From positions 1-64,000 of the forward strand of contig JACQBC010000032.1 of the NCBI GenBank assembly GCA_016194635.1: 64,000 nt of DNA. The letters are read 5' to 3'. A program made the translations under genes and the position numbers. Below the pieces are notes generated by a model. It did no database searches and was not told the origin of the DNA. It saw only the letters and a list, made by a program, of their open reading frames with translations. Position 1 is the stretch's first letter. Each line of letters starts with the position of its first letter. Below are positions 48,442 through 57,629 of the stretch, piece by piece. Origin of the DNA: Gammaproteobacteria bacterium. Lineage in GTDB: Bacteria > Pseudomonadota > Gammaproteobacteria > UBA6429 > Thiohalophilaceae.

Positions 48442-48887
48442 GCCATGAGAAATTTGTCTACGTCACCTACATCGCTACTACGCCGCAAAAAGTCTGGAAA
48501 GCCTTGCTCGAAGGCGAGTTGACGCGCCAGTACTGGCAAGGCGAGAACCTCTCCGACTGGAAGCCGGGCTCGAAGTGGGAGCATGTCTCCGTCGATGGCA
48601 AGCGCACCGTGAGGGTCGTCGGCAAGGTGCTGGAAAGTGTACCCAACAAGCGCCTGGTGTTGACCTGGGGCAATGCCGCCGACGCTGCGGATCCCTCCAA
48701 ACATTCGCGCGTCGCCATCGATATCGAGACGGTTGGCGAGATGGTGTGCGTGACGGTAACCCACAACGACCTCAGCGCGGATATGCGGCGCACTATCTCA
48801 AACGGCTGGCCGCGTGTGCTGTCCAGCCTCAAATCACTGCTTGAAACGGGGCACCCCCTCGACATCTACGCCTGTTCCTCTCACTAA
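48438..48887 (+). CDS. SRPBCC (AHSA1-like) protein 1
   Basis: The 149-residue START/Bet v1-like fold protein has YVTYIATTPQKVWKALLEGELTRQYW at the N-terminus, VLESVPNKRLVLTW in the middle and GWPRVLSSLKSLLETG at the end, all typical of the AHSA1 family (Aha1-like). Such proteins bind small hydrophobic ligands in a cavity; the ligand is unknown. ATGA overlap with the arsR gene. Confidence 0.87.
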   Translation: MSHEKFVYVTYIATTPQKVWKALLEGELTRQYWQGENLSDWKPGSKWEHVSVDGKRTVRVVGKVLESVPNKRLVLTWGNAADAADPSKHSRVAIDIETVGEMVCVTVTHNDLSADMRRTISNGWPRVLSSLKSLLETGHPLDIYACSSH

Positions 48888-48905
48888 TGCACAAAGGAGT
48901 TCATC

Positions 48906-49334
48906 ATGTTCGATATTCTTCACCGTGTCGGTATCGACGCAAAACCTGACAAAGTGTTCAGCGCGCTTACCACGATTGAAGGCGTGCGCGGCTGGTGGGC
49001 CAGTACTGCAGCCGGCAGCGCCGCAAAGGGCGGTGTTATCAACTTCGGCTTTTGCGATATGCAGGTCATTGCCGCCGAACCTAACAGGCGGGTGCATTGG
49101 CGCTGCACAGACGGCCCCGCTGAGTGGCTGAATACCGAGGTCAGCTTTCGGCTCGACTGGAAGGAAGACCAAACATTCGTTGTGTTTAAACACGCGAACT
49201 GGAAAGAGCCGGTCGAGTTCATGCACCACTGCAGCACGAAGTGGGCGACGTTCCTGCTGAGCCTGCGGGACTTGCTGGAGAAGTCGGACGGACACCCACT
49301 TCCGCATGACCTCAAGATTGCCGTCAATGGCTAA
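48906..49334 (+). CDS. SRPBCC (AHSA1-like) protein 2
   Basis: The 142-residue protein has the same fold: ILHRVGIDAKPDKVFSALTTIEGVRGWW, RVHWRCTDGPAEW and STKWATFLLSLRDLLEKS. GGAG lies 8 nt before the ATG. It is 18 bp behind the first SRPBCC gene; the two are divergent in sequence, so likely not a recent duplication. Likely the third gene of the autoregulated operon. Confidence 0.85.
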   Translation: MFDILHRVGIDAKPDKVFSALTTIEGVRGWWASTAAGSAAKGGVINFGFCDMQVIAAEPNRRVHWRCTDGPAEWLNTEVSFRLDWKEDQTFVVFKHANWKEPVEFMHHCSTKWATFLLSLRDLLEKSDGHPLPHDLKIAVNG

Positions 49335-49471
49335 CGTTGGCGAGCGAACAACGCCACAGGTTACTCACCCTGCGGCAGTGGCCTCGCCCATGTACTAGCG
49401 GCACAGCTCAAATTTCCGAAGGCGCGTTGATCAGAATTTCTTTATGAATGGAGGCCAGGGTGATCTGCGCG

Positions 49472-49615
49472 TTACTTTAGGCACCCGGCCTCAACATGGC
49501 TGCCGTTTGGATCGAGAAAGAAGGCGGCGTAGTAGTTGGTGCCGCAGTCCTTACGCAGGCCGGGAGCGCCGTTGTCGTGCCCGCCTGCTTTGAGCCCCAC
49601 CTGTACGCAAAGTGG
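49472..49615 (-). pseudogene. Remnant of a VOC (glyoxalase/bleomycin-resistance) family gene
   Basis: On the minus strand an open frame encodes VQVGLKAGGHDNGAPGL, then NYYAAFFLDPNGSHVEAGC and a stop at 49472-49474. This is the C-terminal part of a VOC-fold protein (G-x-D-NG-x-PG then NYY-x-AF-x-LDP-x-G-x-x-VEA). An in-frame stop at about 49616 and the absence of the N-terminal half upstream show that only a fragment remains. Confidence 0.7.
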
Positions 49616-49928
49616 TTACGACAGGCATTTCAAAAGTAGACTCCACGTGGCGCGAACCACCAGGGCGACGCGAATGCGCAAGGCCCCAACGTTATTTGTA
49701 TGCCCGGCTCACCGCTGTTACAAAATGGTAATAATTCGACACTATAGTGTAAGGTAGTCAGCAGCACGAATTGTTTTCTAACAACGCACCGCCACTGTTA
49801 TTTAATGATTAACCCGTATTATTTATATATCCATAAGAAATAAAGACGACTGCATACAATTAATTACTCGATTTATCTACATCGTTACCAGGTGAGCTGT
49901 ACCACACAAATTTCTAAGGGGGGATACC
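49616..49928. other. Intergenic region upstream of the RHS gene
   Basis: About 310 bp, AT-rich toward the RHS start, with no convincing gene and no strong consensus promoter. The ribosome-binding site AAGGGGGG lies just before the RHS GTG. Confidence 0.45.
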
Positions 49929-52900
49929 GTGGAAAAGGAACAATTTCAATTAAATCACGTCTCGTGGGTTAAGCATCGTTCTATTGCATTTCGTATCCTC
50001 GGGTGTTTACTATTTTTCTGCGGCGTGACATATGTACAAGCTGCGCTGGATTGGCGCGTCGCTAATTATCCTACCCAACCCTTTCCCTACAATACTGCAC
50101 TACTCTACAACGGTGCGTATGCTGCGCTGGATTATGCTTGTTTGCAAAACGATGGTCAGGCGACGGGGACCTACTCCCGAAGTGTCCAGCTCAATGAGAA
50201 TTTTCCGGCAAAAAAAGCCGGATGGTGTCTGGTCAATACCTTCATTGGTCAGGTTCAAGGTGCGTATTACGGGGCTGAATTGTATTGTAACGGACAGTTG
50301 CGCACCGATATTTTCAATGACACGCCATGTCCAGATATGCCTGCCGCCTCCATTCCGAAGAATAATGGCGGATGTTCGGGCGCTGGGGGCTCCAGCGGTA
50401 CCGGTTCTGCATTCGTAGGCGATCCGATCAATGCCTTTACCGGTAATTCCTTCCAACCGCAAATTGATTATACGGACAGCGGCGTTAGCAAATTAAAATT
50501 CGTTCGATCGTATAATTCAATGGACACACAGATTTACCCGCTGGGCGTCGCCTGGTTATCAAATTATCATCGTGGCTTGGCCATTACCACAACTAAAGTA
50601 AAAGTGTATGGCGCGGACGGTAAGGTGTATACCTACACGGGCGGCGGCGGTGTTTGGACGGGAGATCCGGATGTCAAGGCGCGGCTTGAACAAATCGCCA
50701 CTGGATGGCGTTACACCAGTCGCGATGACACGCTGGAGGAATATAACAGCAGCGGTCTGTTGATAAAAATTACGGAAATACGCGGTACTACTCAATCGCT
50801 ATTTTATAATGCCAGTAACCAACTTGATTACGTCGAGGACAACCTTGGCCGGCGCGTGAAATTTACCTATGACCCGCAAGGACGAGTCGACACATTCGTT
50901 GATCCGATGAGCCAGGTCTATCACTACACGTATGATCCAAATAATAATCTCGCCTCCGTACAATACCCAGATGGCACTGCTAAGCAATATCTGTATGAAG
51001 ACCCCCGTTTCCTTCATGCCCTAACCGGCATCATCGACCAAAATAATATCCGGCACGTCACCTGGCAATATGATGCTAGCGGCAGGATCACGGCAAACTA
51101 TCGGCTAAATAATGTCAATCGGGTCGATCTTGCCTATAACACCGACGGTACCACCACCGTCACCAATAGTCGTAATGTGGCGTCCACCTACTCCTTTATT
51201 AATCAATTCGGTCTGGGTCTTGTTACGAACGTCAGCGGTCCCGGCTGTTCGACCTGTGGTAACGGCGACAGTAGCTACCAGTACGATCCCGTTAACAGCA
51301 ATATTTTATCCAAGACCATCAAGGGATTGACCACGACCTATTCCAATTACGATAGCAAAGGCAACGCGCAGAGCGTTACAGAAGCACCGGGCACCATTAG
51401 TGGGCGCACAACAAGTTACAGCTACGATCCACGTTTCTTCAGCAAGGTCGCGACCAAGACAGAACCGTCAGTTTGCACTACCGCTCAAAAAGTGACGACC
51501 TATGGATACGACAATTTTGGCAACACCACCTCGATAACCATCAATGGATTCACCCCAACCTGCACGCCGGTGTCGCGCACGACGACGATGCAATACCTTG
51601 GTCCATTGAATCAGCTTTCGCAGATCGATGGTCCTCGTACCGACGTCAGCGATATCACCACCTTTGATTATTACCCGGTGATTGCCGGGGACATGAATAG
51701 CGGCCGCTTACAACGTGTTACCTTGGCGAATGGCACCGTCGCTCGCAATAACATCCAATATTCAGCCACCGGCAAAATAGTAAGTGAGCTACGTCCAAAT
51801 AGCGTAACGCTTTCTTATACCTATTATCCTGGTAATGACCGGTTGGAAACAGTAACCCAATCCGACGGGGTTAATACACGTACAACCCATTGGAGCTATC
51901 TGCCCTCGGGCGAGGTATCCACGATCACTCGGGGTTACAACAGCATCGGTGCGGTCACCTTGGCCTTTGGCTACGACGATGCGCAACGGCTAACTCGCAT
52001 CACCGACGCCAACGGCCGCTATATCGAATATATACTCGATACCGAAGGTAACAAGCAGCAGGAAAACATCCACAGGAGCGACACATTTGTCCTCAAAAGC
52101 TTATCGCAGACCTTCAATGTGTATAACCAGCTGGAAACATTTACGCAAGTCAATGAGTCGCGTACCACACATTTCAATCCGAACGGGACGTTGCACGATG
52201 CGCTCGACGGCAAAAACGTGCCGACGCTATACCAATACGACGGCTTACAGCGCCTGCTCCAGCGCACCGCCGATGTGGGCGGGACCAATCTGAGCACCCA
52301 GAATGCGCTCACGCAATATGGTTACGACGTGCATGATAATCTTGCCTCGGTAATCGACCCGAATAACGGCACGACCACCTATGTTTATGATGATCTTAGC
52401 AATCTACGGAGCCAAACATCGCCTGATAATGGCACAACCATATTTAACTATGATAATGCAGGTAATCTCGTCAGCCGCACCGACGCCAAAGGCCAGATCT
52501 TTGTTTATCAGTACGATACCCTGAACCGGCTCACCGTCTTCGACGCCCCCGGTACCGCTGAGGATGTGATTTATACCTATGATACATGCCTCAATGGGCA
52601 GGGTCGTCTATGTACACTCGGGCAGTCGTCCAATTCCGTTACTTATGGTTACAATGGGTTGGGTGATATCACCTCGCATCAAGGGATAAATTACAGTTAC
52701 GATACCTTGGGGCGCCTTAAAACACTGATCTATCCCTCCGGCTCAGTCCTGTCATACGGCTACAATACCCTAGGCGAAGTGGACACCATCAGCCTCACTG
52801 ACCTGCAAGGCCAAACCGTCTATTTAGTCTATCAGGCGCTATACCAGCCGTTTGGACCACCCTATCGTTGGTGGCTGGGCAATGCTTCGACTCGGATCGA

Positions 52901-54974
52901 TGATTATGATCGCGCCTACCGTCTTCTTGACACATGGCAAGGTACAAGCTATTACACAATTTTCTATCCGGCGTATCGTTATGATCAGAATGGTAACGCC
53001 AACACCTTTTATGATATTTTAAGCGGGATAAATCTCACATATGGTTATGACGCGTTAGAACGGTTGCAGCAGGCCAACGGCGGCCTGCTCGCGCAGACGT
53101 ATGATTACGATAAGAACGGCAACCGTCTAGCACTGAGCAATAATGGTGTGTCGACGACTTACACCTACTCCTTAATGAGTAACGTGTTGCAGGCGACAGG
53201 GGGAGTAAATGTCGTAACTGACGCCAATGGCAACACCACTTCTCTGCGCGGCATGTTGATGAGTTACGACAGCCGGAATCGACTACAAACAGTCAATGGC
53301 ACTGGAAATTACACCTACAACGGCTTGAATCAACGCACCGGCAAAACCACGTTGAGCGCTACCAGCGGTTATATATACGGCTTAAACGGCGAATTATTGG
53401 CTGAGCGAAACGGCGCGACAGGTGCCGTCAGCCGTGAATACGCGTATTTCAATGGTAATCCCGTGGCGATGTGGGATCCGGGTCCTGCGTTGGCCGCCGT
53501 GAATACGTTTACCGTGACGGACTCGACCACCGGACACACGGCCACACTGACGCTAGACACCCATACACGCCAGATTCGTGTACTCACCGACACCGGATTT
53601 AGTCTTAGCCAGACAATTGGTTACGACAGTTGGAATCTAACCACCGGCCCGACCTCGCAGCATGTGACATTTTTCAATAATGTCTACCTGCATAATATGT
53701 TTGGTGATCTCACCTATAGCGGCACCACGGCCAGCGGCATGTTTTATGTGCAAGTCCCCCCCGCCCACGCCACCGGGTTTAATATCGGCGGTGTAGCCGG
53801 CAGCAATATACTTACGGGCACTCAGCCACCCACGGTCTGGGGTTTGACGGATCCGGCGACCACCGTGCGTGTGGCGCTCAATGCCGCCAATCACACCCTC
53901 ACGATCACCGAAAGCGACCCCAACGGTTTGACCGCCGTGCCCTTGACCGTGAACGACAACGCCTTCTGGAACTGGTGGACCTCCATCTCCGCCAGCTCGG
54001 CAACGTTCACGCGATACGACGATGGCGTTAACTCCTTTCTGTTAAGCGTGGCGCGCGATGCCAAAGGCAACCTGACCGGCAGTCTGAACGTCCAGCGTGG
54101 AGCCTCGCCGGTGTTCTATTACAACACCCTAAGCGCGCCGCTGCCGCAAAGCCCGGTGGCAAGCGTGATGCGGCACTATTACATCCATACCGATAACCTG
54201 GGCTCCCCGCGGGTCGTGACCGATGACGGTCTAGGCTGCTGGCACTACAACGGCCGTGTGGAGTGCCCGGCTTCCATCAATCCAGTCACCGTGTGGCGCT
54301 GGGACAGCGACCCCTTCGGCGTGGGAATGCCCAACGAAGACCCCGACGGGGATGGGGTCAAGGTGACCATGAACTTGCGGTTTCCAGGGCAGTATTTCGA
54401 TGCGGAATCGGGGCTGCATTACAACTACCATCGGTACTACGACCCGCAGACGGGGCGGTATATCACCAGTGATCCGATAGGACTGGAAGGTGGATTGAAT
54501 ACGTATGGGTATGTGGGAGGAAATCCGCTGTATTGGATCGATACTACAGGTCTAGCGGGGGCAATTCCAAGCGGTGGTCCCATGTTGCCACCGATTTACA
54601 ATTATCCGATTACCCAATACGGAACCCCGGAATGGCAGGCCTGGCAAGATGCGGTTTCTAATGCGATTAACAATATCCCTAAGATTGAGATAAAATGTTT
54701 GCCCATGGTTGGTGGGTGTATTCCGTTACCAGTTAATAATGAGCAATCAGACGACAACCAGCCCAAACCTAATCGAGAACAAAAGCCCGAAGGATGTCCC
54801 TCTGGTACAAAACCAATTGATCAAGACAAAAGATTAGACCGTGAAAAAATTCACAAAATCAAGAAAGGAATACGTGCTCGTCCAAGAGATTGGGTTGGTG
54901 TTAGCCCAGATGGTAGGATATGGGTTAACGAAGATGGTACCCCCTCTTATGTTGGTAATATAGACGATGAGTAA
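49929..54974 (+). CDS. RHS-repeat polymorphic toxin with variable C-terminal tip
   Basis: The 1,681-residue protein has a signal/membrane segment (IAFRILGCLLFFCGVTYVQAA). The DUF6531-type region (about 170-210, GDPINAFTGNSFQPQIDY) is followed by many YD repeats (about 215-1170, for example YDPQGRVDTFVDP). The conserved core (about 1485-1540) includes [18 protein letters not shown] and YGYVGGNP. The unique tip (about 1545-1681) contains GCPSGTKPIDQDKRLDREKI and GIRARPRDWVGVSPDGRIW, resembling small polymorphic-toxin tips such as the Ntox33-like class, though that is a recollection. About 230 residues not of RHS type are inserted at about 1185-1415. The GTG has a GGGGGG site. Confidence 0.92.
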   Translation: MEKEQFQLNHVSWVKHRSIAFRILGCLLFFCGVTYVQAALDWRVANYPTQPFPYNTALLYNGAYAALDYACLQNDGQATGTYSRSVQLNENFPAKKAGWCLVNTFIGQVQGAYYGAELYCNGQLRTDIFNDTPCPDMPAASIPKNNGGCSGAGGSSGTGSAFVGDPINAFTGNSFQPQIDYTDSGVSKLKFVRSYNSMDTQIYPLGVAWLSNYHRGLAITTTKVKVYGADGKVYTYTGGGGVWTGDPDVKARLEQIATGWRYTSRDDTLEEYNSSGLLIKITEIRGTTQSLFYNASNQLDYVEDNLGRRVKFTYDPQGRVDTFVDPMSQVYHYTYDPNNNLASVQYPDGTAKQYLYEDPRFLHALTGIIDQNNIRHVTWQYDASGRITANYRLNNVNRVDLAYNTDGTTTVTNSRNVASTYSFINQFGLGLVTNVSGPGCSTCGNGDSSYQYDPVNSNILSKTIKGLTTTYSNYDSKGNAQSVTEAPGTISGRTTSYSYDPRFFSKVATKTEPSVCTTAQKVTTYGYDNFGNTTSITINGFTPTCTPVSRTTTMQYLGPLNQLSQIDGPRTDVSDITTFDYYPVIAGDMNSGRLQRVTLANGTVARNNIQYSATGKIVSELRPNSVTLSYTYYPGNDRLETVTQSDGVNTRTTHWSYLPSGEVSTITRGYNSIGAVTLAFGYDDAQRLTRITDANGRYIEYILDTEGNKQQENIHRSDTFVLKSLSQTFNVYNQLETFTQVNESRTTHFNPNGTLHDALDGKNVPTLYQYDGLQRLLQRTADVGGTNLSTQNALTQYGYDVHDNLASVIDPNNGTTTYVYDDLSNLRSQTSPDNGTTIFNYDNAGNLVSRTDAKGQIFVYQYDTLNRLTVFDAPGTAEDVIYTYDTCLNGQGRLCTLGQSSNSVTYGYNGLGDITSHQGINYSYDTLGRLKTLIYPSGSVLSYGYNTLGEVDTISLTDLQGQTVYLVYQALYQPFGPPYRWWLGNASTRIDDYDRAYRLLDTWQGTSYYTIFYPAYRYDQNGNANTFYDILSGINLTYGYDALERLQQANGGLLAQTYDYDKNGNRLALSNNGVSTTYTYSLMSNVLQATGGVNVVTDANGNTTSLRGMLMSYDSRNRLQTVNGTGNYTYNGLNQRTGKTTLSATSGYIYGLNGELLAERNGATGAVSREYAYFNGNPVAMWDPGPALAAVNTFTVTDSTTGHTATLTLDTHTRQIRVLTDTGFSLSQTIGYDSWNLTTGPTSQHVTFFNNVYLHNMFGDLTYSGTTASGMFYVQVPPAHATGFNIGGVAGSNILTGTQPPTVWGLTDPATTVRVALNAANHTLTITESDPNGLTAVPLTVNDNAFWNWWTSISASSATFTRYDDGVNSFLLSVARDAKGNLTGSLNVQRGASPVFYYNTLSAPLPQSPVASVMRHYYIHTDNLGSPRVVTDDGLGCWHYNGRVECPASINPVTVWRWDSDPFGVGMPNEDPDGDGVKVTMNLRFPGQYFDAESGLHYNYHRYYDPQTGRYITSDPIGLEGGLNTYGYVGGNPLYWIDTTGLAGAIPSGGPMLPPIYNYPITQYGTPEWQAWQDAVSNAINNIPKIEIKCLPMVGGCIPLPVNNEQSDDNQPKPNREQKPEGCPSGTKPIDQDKRLDREKIHKIKKGIRARPRDWVGVSPDGRIWVNEDGTPSYVGNIDDE
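53483..54168 (+). other. Non-RHS insertion inside the RHS protein
   Basis: The usual RHS junction YFNGNPVAMWD / YYIHTDNLGSPRVVTD is split by about 230 residues that lack YD repeats. The insertion is beta-rich with Thr/Ser/Asn (TVTDSTTGHTATLTLDTHTR, TGSLNVQRGASPVFYYN). No family is recognised; it could be an adhesin-like or sandwich domain displayed on the shell. Confidence 0.65.
54381..54545 (+). repeat. RHS core segment, copy 1
   Basis: DNA encoding [21 protein letters not shown] and the DPIGL motif; it is closely similar at the base level (estimated about 80-85% by eye) to 55632-55796. The shared core gives homology for tip exchange by recombination. Confidence 0.8.
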
Positions 54975-55395
54975 AGAAATATTTCAAGTTTCTTTGAGGA
55001 TTACACATCCGTTGATCAACCCTGACGAAATATCAAAGGCACTGAATCTTATGCCTGAGATTTCGCAGTGTGTTGGTGAATTAAGAAAAACACCTAAAGG
55101 AAATCTTCTTAATGGAACATATCCTGATACATATTGGGTATATAAGTTAAAGAATGACAGCGAAACGACTTTTTCTATATCAATTTCTGAAATGAATAAA
55201 TATTTAATCAAAAAAAGTGATTTTATCGCAAGACTTGCCGATTCTGGAGGTCATTTAGAATATTTTATAGGATGCTTTATCCCCTCACATGCAGGGGATA
55301 CTTTAGACTGTAAACTTCTTGAACAATGCGCCCTGTTAAAAATAGATCTTGCATTTGATATGTATAGTGATGAATCGAAGGAGCAAGCGATATAA
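54967..55395 (+). CDS. DUF4279-like immunity protein for the RHS tip
   Basis: The 142-residue, AT-rich gene overlaps the RHS stop by 8 bp. The sequence FQVSLRITHPLINPDEISKALNL, then WVYKL and HLEYFIGCFIPSH, has the style of DUF4279, a family frequently encoded directly after polymorphic toxins. Position and overlap strongly suggest it neutralises the RHS C-terminal toxin domain in the producing cell. Confidence 0.78.
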   Translation: MSKEIFQVSLRITHPLINPDEISKALNLMPEISQCVGELRKTPKGNLLNGTYPDTYWVYKLKNDSETTFSISISEMNKYLIKKSDFIARLADSGGHLEYFIGCFIPSHAGDTLDCKLLEQCALLKIDLAFDMYSDESKEQAI

Positions 55396-55451
55396 GATTA
55401 AAGTGGACGGTAATTGTCCATGCGATCAAGCGGGCAGGTTACTCGACCATT

Positions 55452-55586
55452 ATGCCTATCAACACTTTAAATCAACGCATGCGCAAAACCCTCAACAGTA
55501 TTACCACCCCCTACGTCTACGGCGTAGGCGGAGAGTTGTTGATCCAGCGGGGCGTACGGTTATTAACAGGACTCGAACGGAATTAA
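55452..55586 (+). pseudogene. RHS fragment (relic of a second cassette)
   Basis: The frame MPINTLNQRMRKTLNSITTP then YVYGVGGELLIQ is homologous to the RHS region around 53320-53405 (YNGLNQRTGKT...YIYGLNGELLAE). It stops at TAA 55584-55586. It is not connected in frame to the following core copy, so it is a deletion remnant. Confidence 0.7.
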
Positions 55587-56228
55587 AAGCAAAAAATCGT
55601 TTTTAGTACGACGACCGCCTCCGGGAAATGTTTTCCGGGGCAGTATTTCGATGCGGAATCCGGACTGCACTACAACTATTTCCGCTACTACGATCCGCAG
55701 ACGGGGCGGTATGTCAGCAGTGATCCGATGGGACTGAGTGGTGGACTCAATACGTTTGGGTATGTGGAGGGGGATCCGTTAAAATATATTGATCCTTATG
55801 GATTGCAAGGATTGCCTTATATAAGTTGCTACACAACTGTAGACTGTGAGTGTAAAAATCCGACGGCTAAAAGTCAGAATAATTGCCGTGATGCAGGAGG
55901 GGCACCATTATTCCCAGACATGATTAATGAAAATGGGCAAGATGGAACTGAGTCAAAATGTCCACCATTACCGGATGATTTAGTTGGTGCAAATCCTAGA
56001 GACAGTTCTGGCAAACGGAAAAATACCGACCCTCCTAACACGAATGAAACACCAGAGGAACTTTTCGATAAACTGACGGGTGGCACCGGCAAGCGAAGTG
56101 ATCCTGAAAACCCTGGTCACATTATCGGAGATAATGGTGTAAGATACAGACCTGGTGAAGGCGGTAAAGGGCCAAGAATTGACATCCCAGGTAATGGTAC
56201 AAAACCACCTGAAACCATACATTTCTAG
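55587..56228 (+). pseudogene. Displaced RHS core with a second toxin tip (no start of its own)
   Basis: An open frame runs from 55587 to TAG 56226-56228. From 55632 it encodes an RHS core ([41 protein letters not shown]), then a different tip of about 145 residues ending [22 protein letters not shown], which resembles C-terminal RNase-type polymorphic toxin domains. No upstream start or signal belongs to it; the first in-frame ATG (55728) lies within the core. It is likely a silent tip that could replace the active one by recombination. Confidence 0.72.
55632..55796 (+). repeat. RHS core segment, copy 2
   Basis: Closely similar to 54381-54545 at the DNA level. It joins the displaced second tip. 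Confidence 0.8.
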
Positions 56229-56230
56229 GC

Positions 56231-56803
56231 ATGAAAAAATTTATTTTAAAATTAGAATACCATCCTGCTGATCTGGAGGTTTGCTTTTCTACAGGCATCT
56301 TTGGTTACGCACTGAGTGGCCCAATTCTTTCGCAGCCTTCCGCGGTATACTTGAAACTCTATAATAATAAAATTTATCGGATAAAAGCCGTTATGAAAGA
56401 ACTAGCAGACAAATTTGAATGTTCTACTCTGTTAATTGAGCCGACGGGAGATACAGGAAGTATACAATTCTCACCGATAGAAGGATGGGGTGATATTGAG
56501 AATATTTCTATCTTGGTTAGAGAAGAATGGCTTGAACAAGATAAATTTGACACATCTGTAACTATAGGCGATAACCCTTTTACGCAAATGTCCGGGCCAT
56601 TAGGTTCTATACCGAAACATATTAATTTGTTATGCCAAACTGAGGCGGGGATATTATTTAAGAATGAGAATGGAGACATGATATTAATATATGCAGATAT
56701 GTTTCCATTTTCAGTTCAAATCCTTGTTGAAAAAACGAAAATTCTCGAAATATTGGATCTGCACAGTATGCGGAATATTCTTATTCGGCAGGCATTGCAC
56801 TAG
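56231..56803 (+). CDS. Putative immunity protein of the second RHS tip
   Basis: The 190-residue, AT-rich gene starts 2 bp after the stop of the displaced RHS cassette. The soluble product begins MKKFILKLEYHPADLEVCF and has no recognised family. Its position directly downstream of a toxin tip is the typical place of an immunity gene, and it would remain useful even though the tip is silent. Confidence 0.6.
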   Translation: MKKFILKLEYHPADLEVCFSTGIFGYALSGPILSQPSAVYLKLYNNKIYRIKAVMKELADKFECSTLLIEPTGDTGSIQFSPIEGWGDIENISILVREEWLEQDKFDTSVTIGDNPFTQMSGPLGSIPKHINLLCQTEAGILFKNENGDMILIYADMFPFSVQILVEKTKILEILDLHSMRNILIRQALH

Positions 56804-56932
56804 AACAAGTTAACAATCTGACGGGCATGAAATACGTCTATAATCAATCGTAAGCGCAAAATAAACGGCACTCAATTCAACCATTGAGAGATGACCTAGG
56901 GTGGGTCTCTTTTATCAATGAGGAGAGTACCC
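56804..56932. other. Spacer between the RHS locus and the IS remnant
   Basis: Short AT-rich interval. It contains GGGTGGGTCTC and GAGGAGAGT before the tnpA-like ATG; no inverted-repeat end is obvious. Confidence 0.35.
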
Positions 56933-57187
56933 ATGGTGTATCGTCCCCCTGAAGAATGGCGGGCCTTGATTGACGAACAAGCCAAGGGTGGCAAAAGTGC
57001 GGCGGCCTTTTGCCGTGAGCGGGGGCTGTGCTCCGAGCACTTTTGTAGACGACGTCAATAATGGACACCGTCAAATACCCTAGCGAACGAAGCAGGTCGA
57101 CTGACGGCGTTTGTGCCCGAGAAGGTGGCGCCCACGTTGAGCTTGGCGGTGGAAATCCAGTGGTGTGTCACGCTCACCAGGAGTTGA
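56933..57187 (+). mobile_element. IS66-type tnpA (accessory protein) remnant with one nonsense codon
   Basis: The reading frame begins MVYRPPEEWRALIDEQAKGG and continues SAAAFCRERGLCSEHFCRRRQ, typical of the small IS66-family TnpA. A TAA at 57059-57061 interrupts it; the same frame then continues with LTAFVPEKVAPTLSLAVEI and stops at 57185-57187, as the C-terminal part of the same family does. Neither tnpB nor the transposase gene follows, so only this piece of the element remains. Confidence 0.72.
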
Positions 57188-57629
57188 CCCACCTTCGCTC
57201 ATTTCAAATTTGAAAAAAGGAGAGTTCTTGTCTATACAGGATAAAGCGCAACGCAAGGTTATTCTTATTCACAGTGATACGCTTGAATCAGTATATGATT
57301 TGGATGGTTTAATTGATCGGTGATCAGAAGTAAATATTAGGAAAAATTAAAGGAGCCCCATCTTCTTCTATAATCGCACCGCCAGCCAAGTGAGTTTCGA
57401 TATAGAGGCTGTGGTGCGCGCACCTGCATTAATCTGTTTGATCAGTATAAACACCAGTTTTGTGGGTAATGCTAAGCGCGGAGTAGACGCTTAGCTTAAT
57501 GTCCGCTTTATGACAGCTTACGATAACGTTATCATGCTCTAATTCCTCGAAGTAGCTTACACCGCACATGTTCACTACACACGCTTCCGTGTGCGTCATT
57601 TCCGTATTCATCCTTACAGGAGGAGTTCT
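57188..57629. other. Intergenic region between the IS remnant and the alpha-carbonic anhydrase gene
   Basis: About 440 bp. A 31-codon frame with a TTG start and AAGGAGAG site (57228-57323) encodes a short MSIQDKAQRKVILIHSDTL peptide, perhaps a gene fragment. A minus-strand frame at 57429-57611 lacks a ribosome-binding site and would abut the carbonic anhydrase start, so it is probably not real. Confidence 0.4.

Noticed and set aside
57429-57611. 60-residue minus-strand frame before the alpha-carbonic anhydrase gene
   Set aside because: It has no ribosome-binding site and would start 18 bp from the divergent carbonic anhydrase start, inside its leader.
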